Positions 11,920 to 24,370 of a stretch of DNA of 64,000 nt are shown piece after piece. Position numbers and translations under genes: made by a program. The notes beneath the pieces were generated by a model. It ran no database searches. It was not told the DNA's origin and saw nothing but the letters and a program-made list of their open reading frames with translations. The DNA comes from Polytrichum commune (taxonomy: Eukaryota; Streptophyta; Polytrichopsida; Polytrichales; Polytrichaceae). Position 1 is the first letter of the stretch. Each line of letters opens with the position of its first letter. The DNA lies in assembly GCA_950295325.1 (NCBI GenBank), contig OX485803.1, positions 39,261,554 to 39,325,553 on the forward strand, read 5' to 3'.

Positions 11920-12775
11920 AGATCTCATTTTTCACCGACAAAAGCCGACTTGATCGTTTGCGCATTCACTAGTAGAAAACATGGTAAAAAAGAACCGCAA
12001 TCGTTTTCCCATTGCGGTTCTTTTGACCACCCTGATCTGCAGTCACCAAACAACTGCGGATTTGTTTTTTTGGTTTTATGACTGTAATTTTGAAAATTTG
12101 GGGGCTTATAATATAGCGTTAGATAGGTCTTGAAAATACCTTTCCAACGGTGTATTACATGCCCCCATAATTTCAAAATTGCAGTCATAAAACCAAAAAA
12201 ACAAATGTGCAGTCGTTTGGTGACTGCAGATCAAGGTGGTCAAAAGAACCGCAATGGGAAAACAACTGCAGTTCTTTTTTACTATGTTTTCTACTAGTGA
12301 TTGTAGAGAAGTAACAAACATCTTCACTTGGTAAAAACACGCTCGGTAACGGTAGAAAGACCTCATTTTCCACCGACAAAAGCCGACTTGATTGTTCGCA
12401 CATTGTAGAGCAGTAACAAACATCTTCACTTGGTTAAAAAAACACGTTCGGTAATGGTAGAAAGACCTCATTTTTCACCAACAACAGCCGACTTAATTGT
12501 TCACACATTGTAGAGCAGTAACAAACATCTTCACTTGGTAAAAAAACACGTTCGGTAATGGTAGAAAGACCTCATTTGTCACCGACAACAGCCGACTTAA
12601 TTGTTCACACATTGTAGAGCAGTAACAAACATCTTCACTTGGTAAAAAAACACGTTCGGTAATGGTAGAATGACCTCATTTTTCACCGACAACAGCCGAC
12701 TTGATTGTTCACACATTGTAGAGCAGTAACAAACATCTTCACTTGGTAAAAAAACACGTTCGGTAACGGTGGAAA
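11920..12775. repeat. 104-bp tandem array, about five units, interrupted by a CACTA MITE
   Basis: Units begin ATTGTAGAGCAGTAACAAAC, continue with TTCACTTGGTAAAAAAACAC and CCTCATTTTTCACCGACAAC, and end in a TTGTTCACAC-like segment. Unit starts are at 12300, 12402, 12507, 12611 and 12715. The part unit 11920-11966 belongs to the same array, separated by the MITE at 11967-12299. Units differ by a few bases each (GACAAAAG/GACAACAG, TTGATT/TTAATT). No coding role is apparent. Confidence 0.9.
11967..12299. mobile_element. CACTA-type MITE with ATT target-site duplication
   Basis: It begins CACTAGTAGAAAACATGG and ends CATAGT..TTTTCTACTAGTG-like (inverse), flanked by ATT on both sides (11964-11966, 12300-12302). 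The 3-bp duplication and CACTA ends are the signature of the CACTA (En/Spm) superfamily. The inverted arms are long: AAGAACCGCAATCG/GGTTCTTTT pairs, ACTGCAGATC pairs and GGGGGCTTATA/ATGCCCCCAT. No coding capacity. It interrupts the 104-bp array, so it is younger than the array. A second, more damaged copy is at 4517-4812. Confidence 0.9.
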
Positions 12776-13271
12776 GTTTTGACCGTTACGTAACTCCAGC
12801 TAGGCATGGCAGTGCCACTACTATAACACCATAAACCACCGTGGTCGTGTAGTAGTAGTAGTAGTACTCCTCCTCCTGCTTCTTCTGCTGCTGCTGCTCC
12901 TGCTGCTGCTTGCTTGCTTGCTTGCTTCTCGGCAGCAGAGCAGAGATCCACTACCTTACAGAAATACATCTCACCAGGTTGGTGTCATGGATGGATGCCA
13001 GGGCTGTCCCCTCCAAGGACAGGCCCCGAGAATTGCACATGGACGTATATATGCAACTCCTTATAGCTTATGAACCAAATTACCACTCCCAGCGCACCCT
13101 ACCCTGCTGGATCCACCCTTGCCCCTTGCCTTGCCTTGCCTTGCAGGAGTGGCCACTTTTGATGCGTTGGCCTGGACCTTGGACTGACAAAGGCATATCG
13201 CTAAAGTTACTCCCTCCGATGCCATGTCGTTCCGTGCCCTTCCCTTCCCTTCCCTTCCCTTCCCTTCAGTT
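12776..13271. other. Simple-repeat-rich stretch without a gene
   Basis: Contains GTA/TCC trinucleotide repeats (about 12848-12905), a GCTTGCTTGCTTGCTT run (about 12908) and CCTTC repeats (about 13238-13267). Nothing coding seen. Confidence 0.5.
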
Positions 13272-13664
13272 CAGTGTTCAAGATTGAAGTCTTCAATGCC
13301 CTTCAAAAAACGACGTGGCCCTTCAAAATATACCTCTCTCAAATCAACCTTTCGAAACGCGACCCCAAATCGAAGATGAGGACGTCATTTGAAGTTCTCG
13401 ATAGAATCTGCCCACCACGAGAACCAACAAGCGTAGGGCATTGTCACGACAAGAAGTGGAGTTAGATGGTTGATTCTTCATTCTTCACACTGTACTAGAA
13501 ACATGTACCATATAATTCGTGCACAAGTTGGATATGAGTTTTGTATTTCATTTATGTATTTTTAGATTGATGTATTGGTTTTGAACGAGCGCTTCAACTG
13601 AAGGGCTGAAATTTGAGAGCCCTTCAAAATGAAACTCATATGAGGGCTTCAATCTTGAACATTG
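13272..13664. mobile_element. Internally deleted hAT derivative
   Basis: Both ends match the hAT element at 27673-29225: left CAGTGTTCAAGATTGAAGTC and right GAGGGCTTCAATCTTGAAC followed by ATTG (CACTG mutated). The middle retains only about 65 bp of the transposase 3' end (GAACCAACAAGCGTAGGGCA then GAAGTGGAGTTAGATGG) and the downstream flank. No 8-bp duplication is visible (CTTCAGTT left, GTTCTATT right), so the ends have decayed or the element was rearranged. Confidence 0.85.
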
Positions 13665-14474
13665 GTTCTATTGCGGTCCTCCGGAAAAGAGATTGAGGAG
13701 GGAGGGAGGGAGGGAGGGAGGGAACGATTGTATGTGAGCGTACCTCTCATTCATCCACCGTTAAAGAAAGCCCTAAAATAGTTTGGAGTCTTGAGGTTTT
13801 GAGAGTTGATTTGACACCAAACTCAACTTCAAAGATCCTCGATTAAGGTGTGTTCATACAGAAGTTATTGGGTCATGGTTTAAACGAATTTTCGGATTCT
13901 CGTTGGTTGAGAGTGTCGTGGACCCTCGCTTTAGGTTTACATATGGGCAGTTTGGGACTACATCCCATGACGTTGGTAGTGGTTGGAATTTACGTGGAAT
14001 CTCACACGATAAGTATGGATAATGTTGGCCGGGATTGGAGGGGGAGTTTCTTGGGACAATTGGTGAGGGAAGGGCATGGCGAAATGTGCGGCGGGAGTTT
14101 GGGTTTGGCTTGTGACCTCCAAAAGGCTTTCGGCTATAGTCCATGGACTTCTCTATGCTTTCATCCAAAAGGGGGTACCATGGTCATTTAAGAGCTACGG
14201 CCTAATGCCTTTAGTGTAAATATACCCTTGGTGTACTTGAGACCGTTTGAGATGAAATGACAACAAACCTTGTAGGGGATCAAGCTTTTATGTTGGATGA
14301 ATGATAGGTATGCTCGTACACAATAATTCTCTCTCTTTGAGATTAACCCACCCATCCACCTGCCGAACTAATCAGGGGACACTTAGCTTGTGCCTAATCA
14401 TAACTTATGCAATAAGCCGGGTCCCACAACCAGTTTGTATTACTACAAAATTTAAATAAATCAAGGGTGCTTAT
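13665..14474. other. Stretch with no recognised gene
   Basis: A GGGA repeat lies at about 13699-13723. A 113-codon frame (13850-14191, plus) has no resemblance I can name and overlaps an open frame on the other strand; I do not call it a gene. Confidence 0.4.
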
Positions 14475-14738
14475 GGCTAGACCCCCACCTCTTTGGGGTA
14501 GGCCCCAACCACTAATATCAAAGGTGAAAACACATTCCACTATAGTATAACATATAGATTCCTTTTTCTAAAGCAAACTTGATCCTGAAGAAAGGATCAT
14601 GAGCTTTAAATTAGTGTAGGGGACCCACTTGAGATGAGTTAACCACAAACAAATGAGGGTAAGATTTTCACTAGACCCCCTTCACCTTGGAAACGGTAGT
14701 GAGGCCCGGCTGAGAAATAGCGGGCGTCTAGCCCTAGC
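14475..14738. mobile_element. MITE family 3, copy 1
   Basis: An imperfect foldback: GGCTAGACCCCCACCTCTTT near the left end and an inverse near the right (ACTAGACCCCCTTCACCTTG, then GTCTAGCCCTAGCC). The arms match those of the element at 61852-62117, including GGTGAAAACACA inside the left arm. No duplication could be assigned. Confidence 0.6.
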
Positions 14739-17408
14739 CGATTGGCAATTAGATTATTAATTGGTAGGATGATTAAAAAATCAACCTACTAACCCACCAA
14801 TCACATGACAACTTGTGCCTAATATAGTAGAGGCACCTATTCTTAATCAAGACACCATTGGCAACCTATAAGAAACCGGAATTTTGATTAGGCCGGAACC
14901 AATAGTGTCGTGACACATGTCTTGGTTTTGAGTGTTAAGGTGAGGAGGAATGAGTGGTTATGGTAGACTCCAGACATTAGTAATACGTTCAAGCCAACTT
15001 TTGGCTTCAAAATTCCACAATAATTTCAATCAAAACAAAAATAAAAAATCACCAAAAAAAAATTACAACCCTCCTAATTTTCATCTTCTTACACGGGGAA
15101 CAAATTGCACCACCTTATACTTCTCCATATCTAGTGCAGAATCTCTTACGTGACCGGTTTTGAGCGCCTCCACTCTCATAACTGCAACAAGAAGAAGCAG
15201 GGGTCTCAAGAGGGCCAGTTGGAAGTTACACTGATTAGGAGGGTGATAAGGAGACTCTAATTCACAAACCCACCCAATCACATGACACTCATGCCCTAGT
15301 AATTCATGCAAAAGGGGGGTTGTGAGCGGGGAGAACAATGGGGAGAAACGAACTGCCAGTCACAGATGAAGCGGTTGAAGTTTGAGACTTCAGGAAGATT
15401 GCTGCTCAGTTAAGAGGAATCTAGAGAACATACCCCCATTCAAAAACAACCAAAGGAAAACCAAAAGATGCTGTCGACATGTAAGTTAACCGGTTGGACT
15501 TGGAAACAGCACTACAGTAGCTAGCTACAATCTCGACCGATCATGCCCAAAGATCTCCCCGGACACGGGCCCCGAGAGCACCCACGTCGGAGGAGTTACT
15601 GCTGTGGGAAAGTGTTTTTACGACGATTGGGGTGATTAGGTGGGTGATTACGGTGATAACAGCATATAAGCCCGACTCATGATTTGCGTTGTCAGGACCC
15701 AGTTGTGGATTCCAAGGAAAAGCAAGCTAGCTGGGAGCTGCATGATCTCTAATCGCATGAGTATGTCATGGGTCACTGTGCCCAACAATCTTCTTGAGAA
15801 ATTTTTCGCGATGAAATGCGTGCCTGCACGATCCCCCAGGCACCTCTAACTTAGAGAGAGAGAGAGAGAGAGAGAGACTGTTGACAAACTTACAGCAGGA
15901 TGCAAATGAGCTGCGGCAACCATAATAGTATGACTAATTAATCTGCTTTTCGAGCTGATCATTGGTGCAAATGGTAGACGTAGTTTGGGGACCAATATTG
16001 CTGCTGCTGCTGCATCGTCACCACCACCACCACCACCACCACTTAACGGGGCTCAAAGGGATCCATACATGCGAATAGATCGGTCCGTTTTCCAAAACTC
16101 TTAAAACAAGGAAACTAGCTACACTGGTATGATGTATCATGTGCAGTTAAGATTGCCTTTGCAAGCAGGCTGCCTCTTTTACCCATGCAGATTAACGTGG
16201 GTCGAATTCAGATTACAAGAACTTGTAGCTAACTTTATTCATCCGTAGAAGAACCACAGAAGGAGGAGGAAAAAAGTCCATGTGTTTTGTGTTTGTGGAG
16301 AGTAATATTTAAAGTAATGTGGAATGTTGATAAATTAGCATGGAGCAACCTAATTGCACATATCTACTGTATGTAACTTACTTAGCCTTTAAAACAATGG
16401 GTTGTTTCTATATGGGACACATGACGACGAGTTGTATGAACCCCTAGCAAGTATTGACACAACCTGGGTTTATTTGGTCTATGATATTGAATCTATATTT
16501 AGCACACTCCATCAAAAAGGAGATGTAAATACCAAAAAAACAGACATGGTAAGTATATATGAGTATAGGTCATTCATACCATCTTGTACTCTTTCTATTT
16601 GATTCACTTCTATGTTTACTCCAATTGGACTAAAACATAGGAACAATGAGATCGTTCTAGATAAGGGTCCACAATGATCTTTGATGCTGTTTAATCAAGA
16701 ACATCAAGGAAGAAGTTCAAACCCCTTTCGTATGACACCTTTTAACGCCCACGACAATTTTAAGTTTCTGGACATTGAATCTCCCACTGTTGAGGCCCCA
16801 CCCCTGGCCGGACTGCTGTGACACACGTATACAATTATGTAGTATCATAATACAATAATATACCTTATGCTTAGAATAGTAATGATACTAGTCGTAGGCA
16901 GGCTGATGGATTTGGCGGAGAAAAATTTAAGTTAGGCCCGCCTGCCTGCCCGCCCGCCCGCCCGCGTGCCTGGCCCACTAATAATAACTTTACTTACACT
17001 GAGTCAGTGCTGCTGCTGTCCCTGGTCCACTTGTTAAATCCCACACAAACTTATATTCTGTAGTATTAAAAGGCCCTTCATTGTATTAGGAGATGCCACC
17101 ATGGTTGTACTCCTCGTTCTGAGCACATGCCAATTATTTAGCACTCATGGCAATTCAAACCCGTGAGTGCCTCCCGGCCAGTACACCTTCTCACTTTCCT
17201 CAAGTGACGTGGGACCGTTTTTCAAACTCTTTGAAGAAGAAGGAAGGAGGAGGAGGAGAAGAAGAAGAAGAAGAAGAAAAGTAACTCAATGTATAGTACA
17301 TTATAGAAACTACATCTTTGTCCACGGTCCAAGGTGTGTACGTGGGGATTGTTTGGTTACTTTTCTTAATCGGACACTTATGTTTGATTGGTGTGTGGTT
17401 TTCAGTGA
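14739..17408. other. Stretch with simple repeats, no recognised gene
   Basis: Contains (GA)n at about 15855-15878, (CAC)n at about 16018-16041, CCCG repeats at about 16945-16965 and a GGA/GAA purine tract at about 17241-17281. A 230-codon plus-strand frame (17167-17859) runs through the purine tract and into the MITE at 17418-17766; it is an accident of those repeats. Confidence 0.5.
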
Positions 17409-17417
17409 GGATCAAAG

Positions 17418-17766
17418 GCCTCGGGCTGAATCACATATGTGTTCGGCTAGACCCCGCCCCTCTCACGTTGTCTTCACTGTCCGGTCTTCCTACCGGCACT
17501 TGCATGGGGACTCTGCCTCATTGGGAGCCAATGTGACAATATATACCCGGTCAAAACTACAAATAATCGAGTTGACATCACTTTTATTATTCCCACGTTC
17601 ATTGATGGAGTTGATCACATGCCCAAAGGAGCTTAATGGCTTAAGTGACCGGGTATTGTCGCATGGGTTCCCAACAAGGAAGAGTTCCCACGCAGGTGCA
17701 TGCAGGAAGATCAGGCAGTGGGAGGGGCGGGGCCCACCCGAACACATATGTGATTTAGCCCATGGC
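17418..17766. mobile_element. Mutator-like MITE with 9-bp duplication (MULE-MITE copy 1)
   Basis: Flanked by the exact 9-bp direct repeat GGATCAAAG (17409-17417 and 17767-17775). Inverted arms of roughly 130 bp start GCCTCGGGCTGAATCACATA on the left and, read inward from the right, GCCATGGGCTAAATCACATA. The arms share GTGTTCGG, CCCCGCCCCTC and ACAATACCCGGTCA-like segments. A 9-bp duplication with long terminal inverted repeats is the hallmark of the Mutator superfamily. No coding capacity. Confidence 0.88.
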
Positions 17767-17775
17767 GGATCAAAG

Positions 17776-18640
17776 AAAAAACACCATGAGAAGACATGTT
17801 GTTTGAAAGAGTTTGAACTGCATCTTCAAGGTTTTATTAACTATTCCACGTCCCAATAGTGAACACGATTGGGAGGGCCCATGATTATAGTTAAGGACTC
17901 AAACAAACATGCACATTTGTCAATCGGGGAGGGGAGGTTTGATTTCGTAATCTATATTTTTGATGATGCTTCATCGTAGACTTGTTGGTGCACCTCAAAT
18001 TTCATCGTGGGCATCTAGTGAATAGAACATGAAAAAAGGACCCGGTAACGGTAAATCGTGAATATTCAAGAACCGTAAATATTCAAAATAGTGTCCCAAA
18101 CCACCCAGACATCGGAGTGGGGCAAGTAAGTTTAATATGTGCCATCATGTTGCCCCCAACTATGCTCATATATGAGTATATTCTACGTGGTTTTGAGTGT
18201 TTACGAGCACAATAACAAGATGTAGTGATGGTTTATCTTTATTGTATATCATGGTGGTTGTACGAGGTGAATAATCAAAGTCATGTGCCTTTTTTGACCC
18301 AAGACTATTTGCATGGGTAAAGAGAGAGCTAGGCAACCTAATTGCACATACACATCAGAGTAGTACACACACATACAAAAGTTTGGGCAGAATGGGAGGG
18401 TATTAATTCCTATTCCTCCTGCCAGCGGCTGTGGAATTAATTCTGTTTTGTCAACATGTACTCTGAGGAATCTTCATTCCATCTTTCGGCCTCTTCAAAT
18501 TAAATCCCGTCCCTCAATGACGGGCATACAAAAAGGAGGCTAGGTGAAGGCATTTGAGGCTACATATATATATATATATATATTTGGGGGTGGGGTGGGT
18601 GTCTTAATAAGGTCTCAGCTCAAGCTCAGCTCTGCTAGCG
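17776..18640. other. Stretch with no recognised gene
   Basis: A (TA)n run lies at about 18563-18583. Nothing else is supported. Confidence 0.45.
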
Positions 18641-20050
18641 GGTGTCTTAATAAGGGATGGATTCCTCATACTTTTTTTCCTTTGGATGTGGTGTGCTTGG
18701 AGAATGGTTGGTTGTTTCCATGTAAAAAGAAAAAGGAAAGTGGTACCAACCGGGTCGAGAAGGAGGGCTTGGCATTTGTGGCATTTAAATAAGTAAATAA
18801 ATAATGAACTTACAACATCGGACAATATGACGTGAATTTGAGTCCGCTGGTCCTACCCTGCTCAAGAATTCTCTTGATGCAAGGTGGGGTTTACTGCCTA
18901 CCTCGTGGTGGGTGGGCTCTTGACTTCCTACATACCTAGCTAGTTTTTTTCCGTCAAGCAGAGAGAAGATTTCACAATGGGAATCAAACCGCCAACCACT
19001 CCATTGGGAAATGGGTGCCTCTCCACTATCACCATGTAGTTTAGGGTCATCTTAGACATAGCATCTATCTTATGTAAATTCCTCATTGGTCGTGGACGAA
19101 GAAGGGGCCACTACTACAACCATATGAGTCCCACGCAACACATTCTTTGTCACTAGAACTTTTGGAAATCTATCACAGTGGTAATGTTTCCAAAAATTTC
19201 CAATGACAAAAGGATCGTGTCTTGTGTGGGAGTCATATGTTGATAGTGAGCTCTAGTTTTTGAAATATAATTAATTAAATAAATAAAACCATGTACATGT
19301 TGAAGGTTGATTCATTCCAACTGGATTTTGATATGCTGATTTGAGTCTCCAACGGAGATTGGTGGTTTGTTTCCACGTAAAATGAAAAGTAGTATCAACC
19401 CGCTTCGGAAGGAGGGCTTGGGATTTGCAGCGTATGTGTAAATTCATCATCAGTCATGGAAGAAGAAGGGACCATTACTACAACCCTGCAAATCCCACAC
19501 GACACAATCTTTGTCACCATAACTTTGGGAAATCTATCACAACGACACGTTTCCAAAAAAATCTAATGACAAAGGGATCACGTGTTGCATGGGACTCGTA
19601 TGGTCATAGTGAGCTATAAATAAATAAATAAATAAAACCCATGCGTATGTTGAAGGCCGATTCATTCCAACTAGATTCCAACATACTAATTTGAGTCTCC
19701 GACGGAGAATGGTGGTTTGTTTCCACGTAAAATGGAAAGTAGTATCAACATGCTTAGGAAGGAGGGCTTGGGATTTGTGACGTATGTGTAAACTCATCGT
19801 CAGTCGTGGATGAAGAAGGGACCACTACTACAACCCTACAAATCCCACGCAACACAATCTTTATCATTATAACTTTTGGAAATCTATCACAGTGACACAT
19901 TTCCAAAAAAAAGTTCCAATGGCAAAGGGATCGTGTGCGGAGTGGGACTCGTATGGTGACAGTGAGCTCTAATTCAAAAAGCAACAAACCCATGTACATG
20001 TTGAAGGCCGATTCATTCCAACTGAAATCCCGTTACACTAATTTTGAGTC
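18641..20050. repeat. Tandem array, unit about 350 bp, three or more units
   Basis: Recurring landmarks: TGGTTTGTTTCCACGTAAAA at 19362 and 19712 (and a diverged TGGTTGTTTCCATGTAAAA at about 18707); GTCGTGGA(C/T)GAAGAAGG at about 19089 and 19802 with a variant at 19453; and CATGT(A)CATGTTGAAGG segments at about 19292, 19640 and 19992. The spacing is about 350-365 bp. AAATAAATAAATAAA runs mark each unit. The array contains a SINE-like repeat (18838-19038) between its first, diverged unit and the rest. Confidence 0.8.
18838..19038 (-). mobile_element. SINE-like repeat, copy 1
   Basis: On the minus strand a tRNA-like head has a possible A box in CATGGTGATAGTGGAGAGG and a B-box-like GGTTTGATTCCC about 45 bp further. 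A body follows that includes CTTGACGGAAAAAAACTAGC. The body recurs, in the opposite orientation, at 58838-58985, which shows it is dispersed. A pol III origin is inferred from the box positions. No clear target-site duplication was found. Confidence 0.5.
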
Positions 20051-21712
20051 TCCCCGATGCCGTTCCAAGCGTCAAATTCGTCTAAAAAGTACCCATTTCC
20101 AAGGTGATCAAATAATGCTCCGCGTTTTCACCTGCCTGCCTGCCTGCCTGCCTAATCCTAAATGGATGAGTGTATGTTGATGCACGCGGGTACTTAGAAG
20201 TTAGAACCCTCGGCCACTGAGTTCGAGACGCATTAGCTACTAATTAAGTAAGCTACGAGCGCTGAGAGCATGCTAGCTAGGGAGTACCTCAGTAGTATAG
20301 TACTACTGGCCCTAGAGTGCATGATCTCTGCTGATGAGTCGGGGCCTTTATCATCCAAGTGTTGGCGAAACTCGGAACTGGTAAAGGATCCCCACCTACG
20401 CATAGGCCGCGCGGAGGGAAGGGGGAGATTAACTTACTAGGCTCCATTTGAGGTGAAAGAAGTGAGTTTGTCTGCACAATCCTGACAACACCTCCTAAAA
20501 ATTCATCCCATCCGGTAATAGTAGTAGAAGCAGCACCAGCAAGGGCGAGAGGGCAAACACCTACCACCGGGGGGAGTGATACCTTGGCCACGCCCAGCCA
20601 TTTGGTGGTTGGGGCTTGGGGAGTTGTTGGTCCACCTGTCCCGTTGTGGCACCCAGTCATCCGGGTTGGCTTGGAGAAATCGTCGGCAGGGTTTGATGTC
20701 CTTGCCCGGCACCAAAATAGTAATTAAAAATAAAACCCGCCTAGTCAGCGTTGGAGCTAGTTGTCGGGGTCTTCTCATCCCTACACGGATGACAAGGGCG
20801 GGTAGCTCCCCCTGCTGGATGGCTACAGGGGAGAGGGCCTGTAGCCAACCAACCCGGGCCCAGGTCTAGCCTAGCCCCTAGCAGCTTGGCTCGCTGCTGA
20901 ACTTTCTGGGGCCCACCGGACAAGGTGGGTTGGCTGGCTAGGCCAGACAACAACCCGGTGTGGCCACCCTATGAGAGGAAGAGGGAATTGTCACATGCAA
21001 GTGTATCTCTCATAAATGTCAACACTAGCTAAGGAAATGTGACAACTTATGGTAGGGGCTAGTGGCTATAGGATACAACTTCCCTTCCAAGTAACTCACA
21101 CAGCAAATGCCAAGTCACTCACATCACAATACAATGCTCGTACAAGGCCATATGGGATCAAACCCATATCACTAAACATGTGATGCTATAATGAACCACT
21201 AAGAAGTTTTATGACTTGATGGCCACCTCGCGAAGAAAATGATCATATACCCCCTACAACACCACAACCACACTAACCCCACTACTACAAAGATCATCCA
21301 GTCGCTCAGTCCCCATGGTCACTTTGGTCACCCTGGTTACTTATAGTGTCCACCCCGAGAGGGATTAGTAATCTTGCACCATTGATATTATGTCCAGTGA
21401 ACATATTACCAAGGGTGGATCGAACGGGCATTTCAATCACGTTGAACTCACTAAGGTCATCGTCTCTTCTCTCTGTATCTCTCATTCATCTCACGTAAGT
21501 TTTGAAATAGTAGGTAGTATGTAGGTTGCTTTTTAAGTGGAGTTGAGTTGATTTGACATCGGAATTCACTTTCAAGACCTTGAATTATGTTATAGCAACT
21601 TGACACATGTTGAAGGGGGTGGGCAGTGACTGAATGTATATAGCGTGGGCCACTCTTTGGGAACATTTTAGTAGTGCCCAACTACTGAATATAGTAATTT
21701 AAAAGCGCACAT
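20051..21712. other. Stretch with no recognised gene
   Basis: Contains a CCTG repeat (about 20130-20153) and a GC-richer patch at 20.28-20.97 kb with several overlapping open frames on both strands (for example 20289-20660 minus, 20576-20869 plus). None resembles a known protein and none shows conserved motifs, so I call no gene here. Confidence 0.45.
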
Positions 21713-22051
21713 GTAGTGTCATTAACACTAAATGTAGACCTTACATTGTTTTTCATTCTCTGTATAATAATAATAATAATAATAATTTGAAGAATGGTAG
21801 ATTCACAATGTTGCAATTATTGTCACTTTCTAAGTGATTTTCAGAAGAAAAAAATCGATCATTCATGACAATATCACATTACATTAATGTTAAGATGCAA
21901 AATATGCCAAACTTTGTTTCAATATATGGCATTTGGATGAACTAAAAGGAATTTGCAACAACAATTTTTGTAAAGTTATTCATAGAAAATGTCACTAAAA
22001 AGTCACCACGGTAACATAAAATACCATTCCCACTCTACACAATATCTAGTG
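21713..22051. mobile_element. MITE family 1, diverged copy
   Basis: The interior matches family 1: GATTCACAATGTTGCAATTA then TGTCACTTTCTAAGTGATTT, and ACGGTAACATAAAATACCAT near the right. It is in the same orientation as the copy at 58233. The ends are diverged (GTAGTGTCATTAACACTAAA left, ATCTAGTGTG right). It contains an (ATA)n run at about 21766-21786. Confidence 0.6.
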
Positions 22052-22145
22052 TGTAATAATAATTATATATGTAATATATAATTATTGTAATTGTATATTA
22101 CAATAATTATATTGTTATTGTAATATTAACAACATGATCAATTAT
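22052..22145. repeat. AT-rich palindromic tract
   Basis: Nearly pure A/T with several inverted repeats such as AATTATATATGTAATATATAATT. It could extrude as a hairpin; no function is inferred. Confidence 0.6.
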
Positions 22146-22499
22146 ATTATAATATGATATCATGATTTAGGTGTGTCTAAGGGCTTCACCTTATGTGTAC
22201 ACTGATGTTGAACAAGTATAGAGATGAATGCATGGTATGAAGAATGAACATCAATAATGGTCTGCAAAGAATCTACATGTAGGTGTCAAAATTGTAATAC
22301 CAATCATATTTTGATTATTAATGAGTATGTCAAGGTGAGAGAATACTTGCATATCCATTATGTTGATACCCAATTGCATTTAGCTAGAGATGATAGAGGT
22401 TCATAAGTATATGAGGAAAAATATAAATGATGTACATATTTAATATTTAATAACTCTAGAAGGAAAATAACACAATACAATGGTATGCTAAAAATACAA

Positions 22500-23850
22500 A
22501 CTAATAACCAATAACATCACCATTTCTTTCATAAATTTTGCAACCAACTCTAAAGTTGATAAGTATAAAGTATATAAAACTTGCATAAGTTTTTAATCTT
22601 TTTGTACATAAAAATGCTATGAAGTCCATTTGAAATTTTCCTTCCGTAGCTTGCTCATATATTGGTTGTTTAGGTTGATTGAAATTTATGTCATCCAAGG
22701 TTGCATCTTCCAATTCTTCACCTTTAACAACTTTTATATTGTTTATAATACAACAAAACACAACAAGCAATCATTATAAGAGGTGCATAGTGGACCCCCA
22801 CAATCATATTCTTCACAATAGACCACACATTTTTCAATAATTTAAATGTATCCTTAGTTCTCGCTCCTCCTTCTTATTATTCTCATGATACACGTCGTCA
22901 TATGTATTTTTATCAGCATGTCATTCTTGTAGTGTAAGGTTTATGCATCTACATCAAAAAAATATAAGTATAATCACCTACTACATACGGCAAAACATGT
23001 TGTATTCCATTTGTGACAACGTGTTCTTGCAATATTTCTTCCCCCGGTCATTCTTTTTAAGAATGAGGATTGCCTCAAGTGTGCCGCATCATGAAACCCT
23101 CTTGGAGCTTTCACACATACATTCCAAATGATATTTTTACCGTCACAAATATCTTGTTGTAAAGCACTGTAAATATCATGTCTACACCAAACTCACTTGA
23201 GATAAAGCATTGTGGTAATTTACAATGTAATTGACAATGTGTACCGTCTAAAGCCCCACACATATTTGGTAGACCAATGACATTTTGGAAGCCTACTATA
23301 ACATTGAATAGCCTAGCACATGAAGGTATGCTAATATAATTTTTTTAATAACTTGTCTTTGTCAGCTAAGGCATTACATATCAATAATGTATGTTTGTAC
23401 ACAATAAACCCCTGCATGCAAAGATTCACATAACTCCACATTATCACTATAAGACCTTTTGCTAACTTATGTAATACCATAGCTACAATTTTGTGATGAG
23501 AAGTGCTTATTTATATCTTGTACATTGATGTTGAATGCATGGTTGTAAAAGTTCAACTCCAAGAAGGTAGAATACTTCATTGAAAAACCACGAATCCATA
23601 TTATATCCCTCCCTTCTTCATTTATGCCATAAACATCATTATATAGATTGCAATACATCCGTGCAATGGTCTTGGAAAGACCCACCATTCCCTTGGCATA
23701 CATAGATTTCTACACATGTGCCGTAAATTTTTGCCATATGCAACTATCCAAATTATGTATAATATCATATACACTTCAATGTCATTATGAAAATCACAAA
23801 TATTTTGCTCCATTAATTTGATTAATTCTTTTCACTATAGACTAAAATCT
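22500..23850 (-). pseudogene. PIF/Harbinger transposase pseudogene
   Basis: Minus-strand translation in broken frames gives, from high to low coordinates: a segment with VGLSKTIARMYCNLYNDVYG and IIWIRGFSMKYSTFLELNFY (about 23703-23467); NVIGLPNMCGALDGTHCQLH (about 23290-23215), where GALDGTH (23237-23257) carries the first DDE-type Asp of Harbinger transposases; and DTFKLLKNVWSIVKNMIVGV then HYAPLIMIACCVLL (about 22850-22750), matching the C-terminal helix region of the DDE_Tnp_4 fold. A short acidic tail follows. Many stops and frameshifts; no product is expected. Terminal repeats were not located. Confidence 0.7.
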
Positions 23851-24370
23851 TGAAATAATTTTATAAATGCACCCATAAATCATATAACTAAATTTTTTAT
23901 ATGAATTGCCTAGTTATGATGGTTTTCACACTGCACCCAAGTTTTATTTATGACATATACCTTTTAATTTTGACACAAGCTTGTAATCTTTTTATAGCTG
24001 AAAGAGAAAAGTTTCCTTTCAATATTATTTTATGGATTACCTAATTGTGACGGTTTTACACTACACCATGTCTAATTTATGACACAAACCTATTAATATT
24101 ATCACGATTTTTCTTTTATTATCTACTTTATTGTTATTTTATGGTTGAAAGTAGGAAAACAATCCTCCACACATATGTATATAAATCAATATAACTAATA
24201 TTCTTGTTCGAAAACGTTATTGTCCCAACCTAGCTAGAGTTGGTAGAGTTGGTTGAGGTGAAGGTCAGGGCAACATCAACGATCCTTATGCTTCGTTAAG
24301 TCGTGGGGTAGTTCATGAAAATCTCCAAGACAAAAGATTTTTATTGAACAAACAAATTTTTTGCTACAAG
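23851..24370. other. AT-rich stretch with no recognised gene
   Basis: Two similar segments (about 23900-23960 and 24040-24090, with CCTAGTTATGATGGTTTTCA and CCTAATTGTGACGGTTTTAC) suggest a small local duplication. Nothing coding seen. Confidence 0.4.

Noticed and set aside
17167-17859. 230-codon plus-strand frame
   Set aside because: It passes through a GGA/GAA repeat and then the whole Mutator-like MITE at 17418-17766, so it is not a gene.
20289-20953. Several overlapping frames in a GC-richer patch
   Set aside because: Open on both strands in different frames with no motif and no splice-supported structure.
21140-21185. tRNA-like segment around GGGATCAAACCC
   Set aside because: No cloverleaf can be formed, and no A box lies at the right distance.
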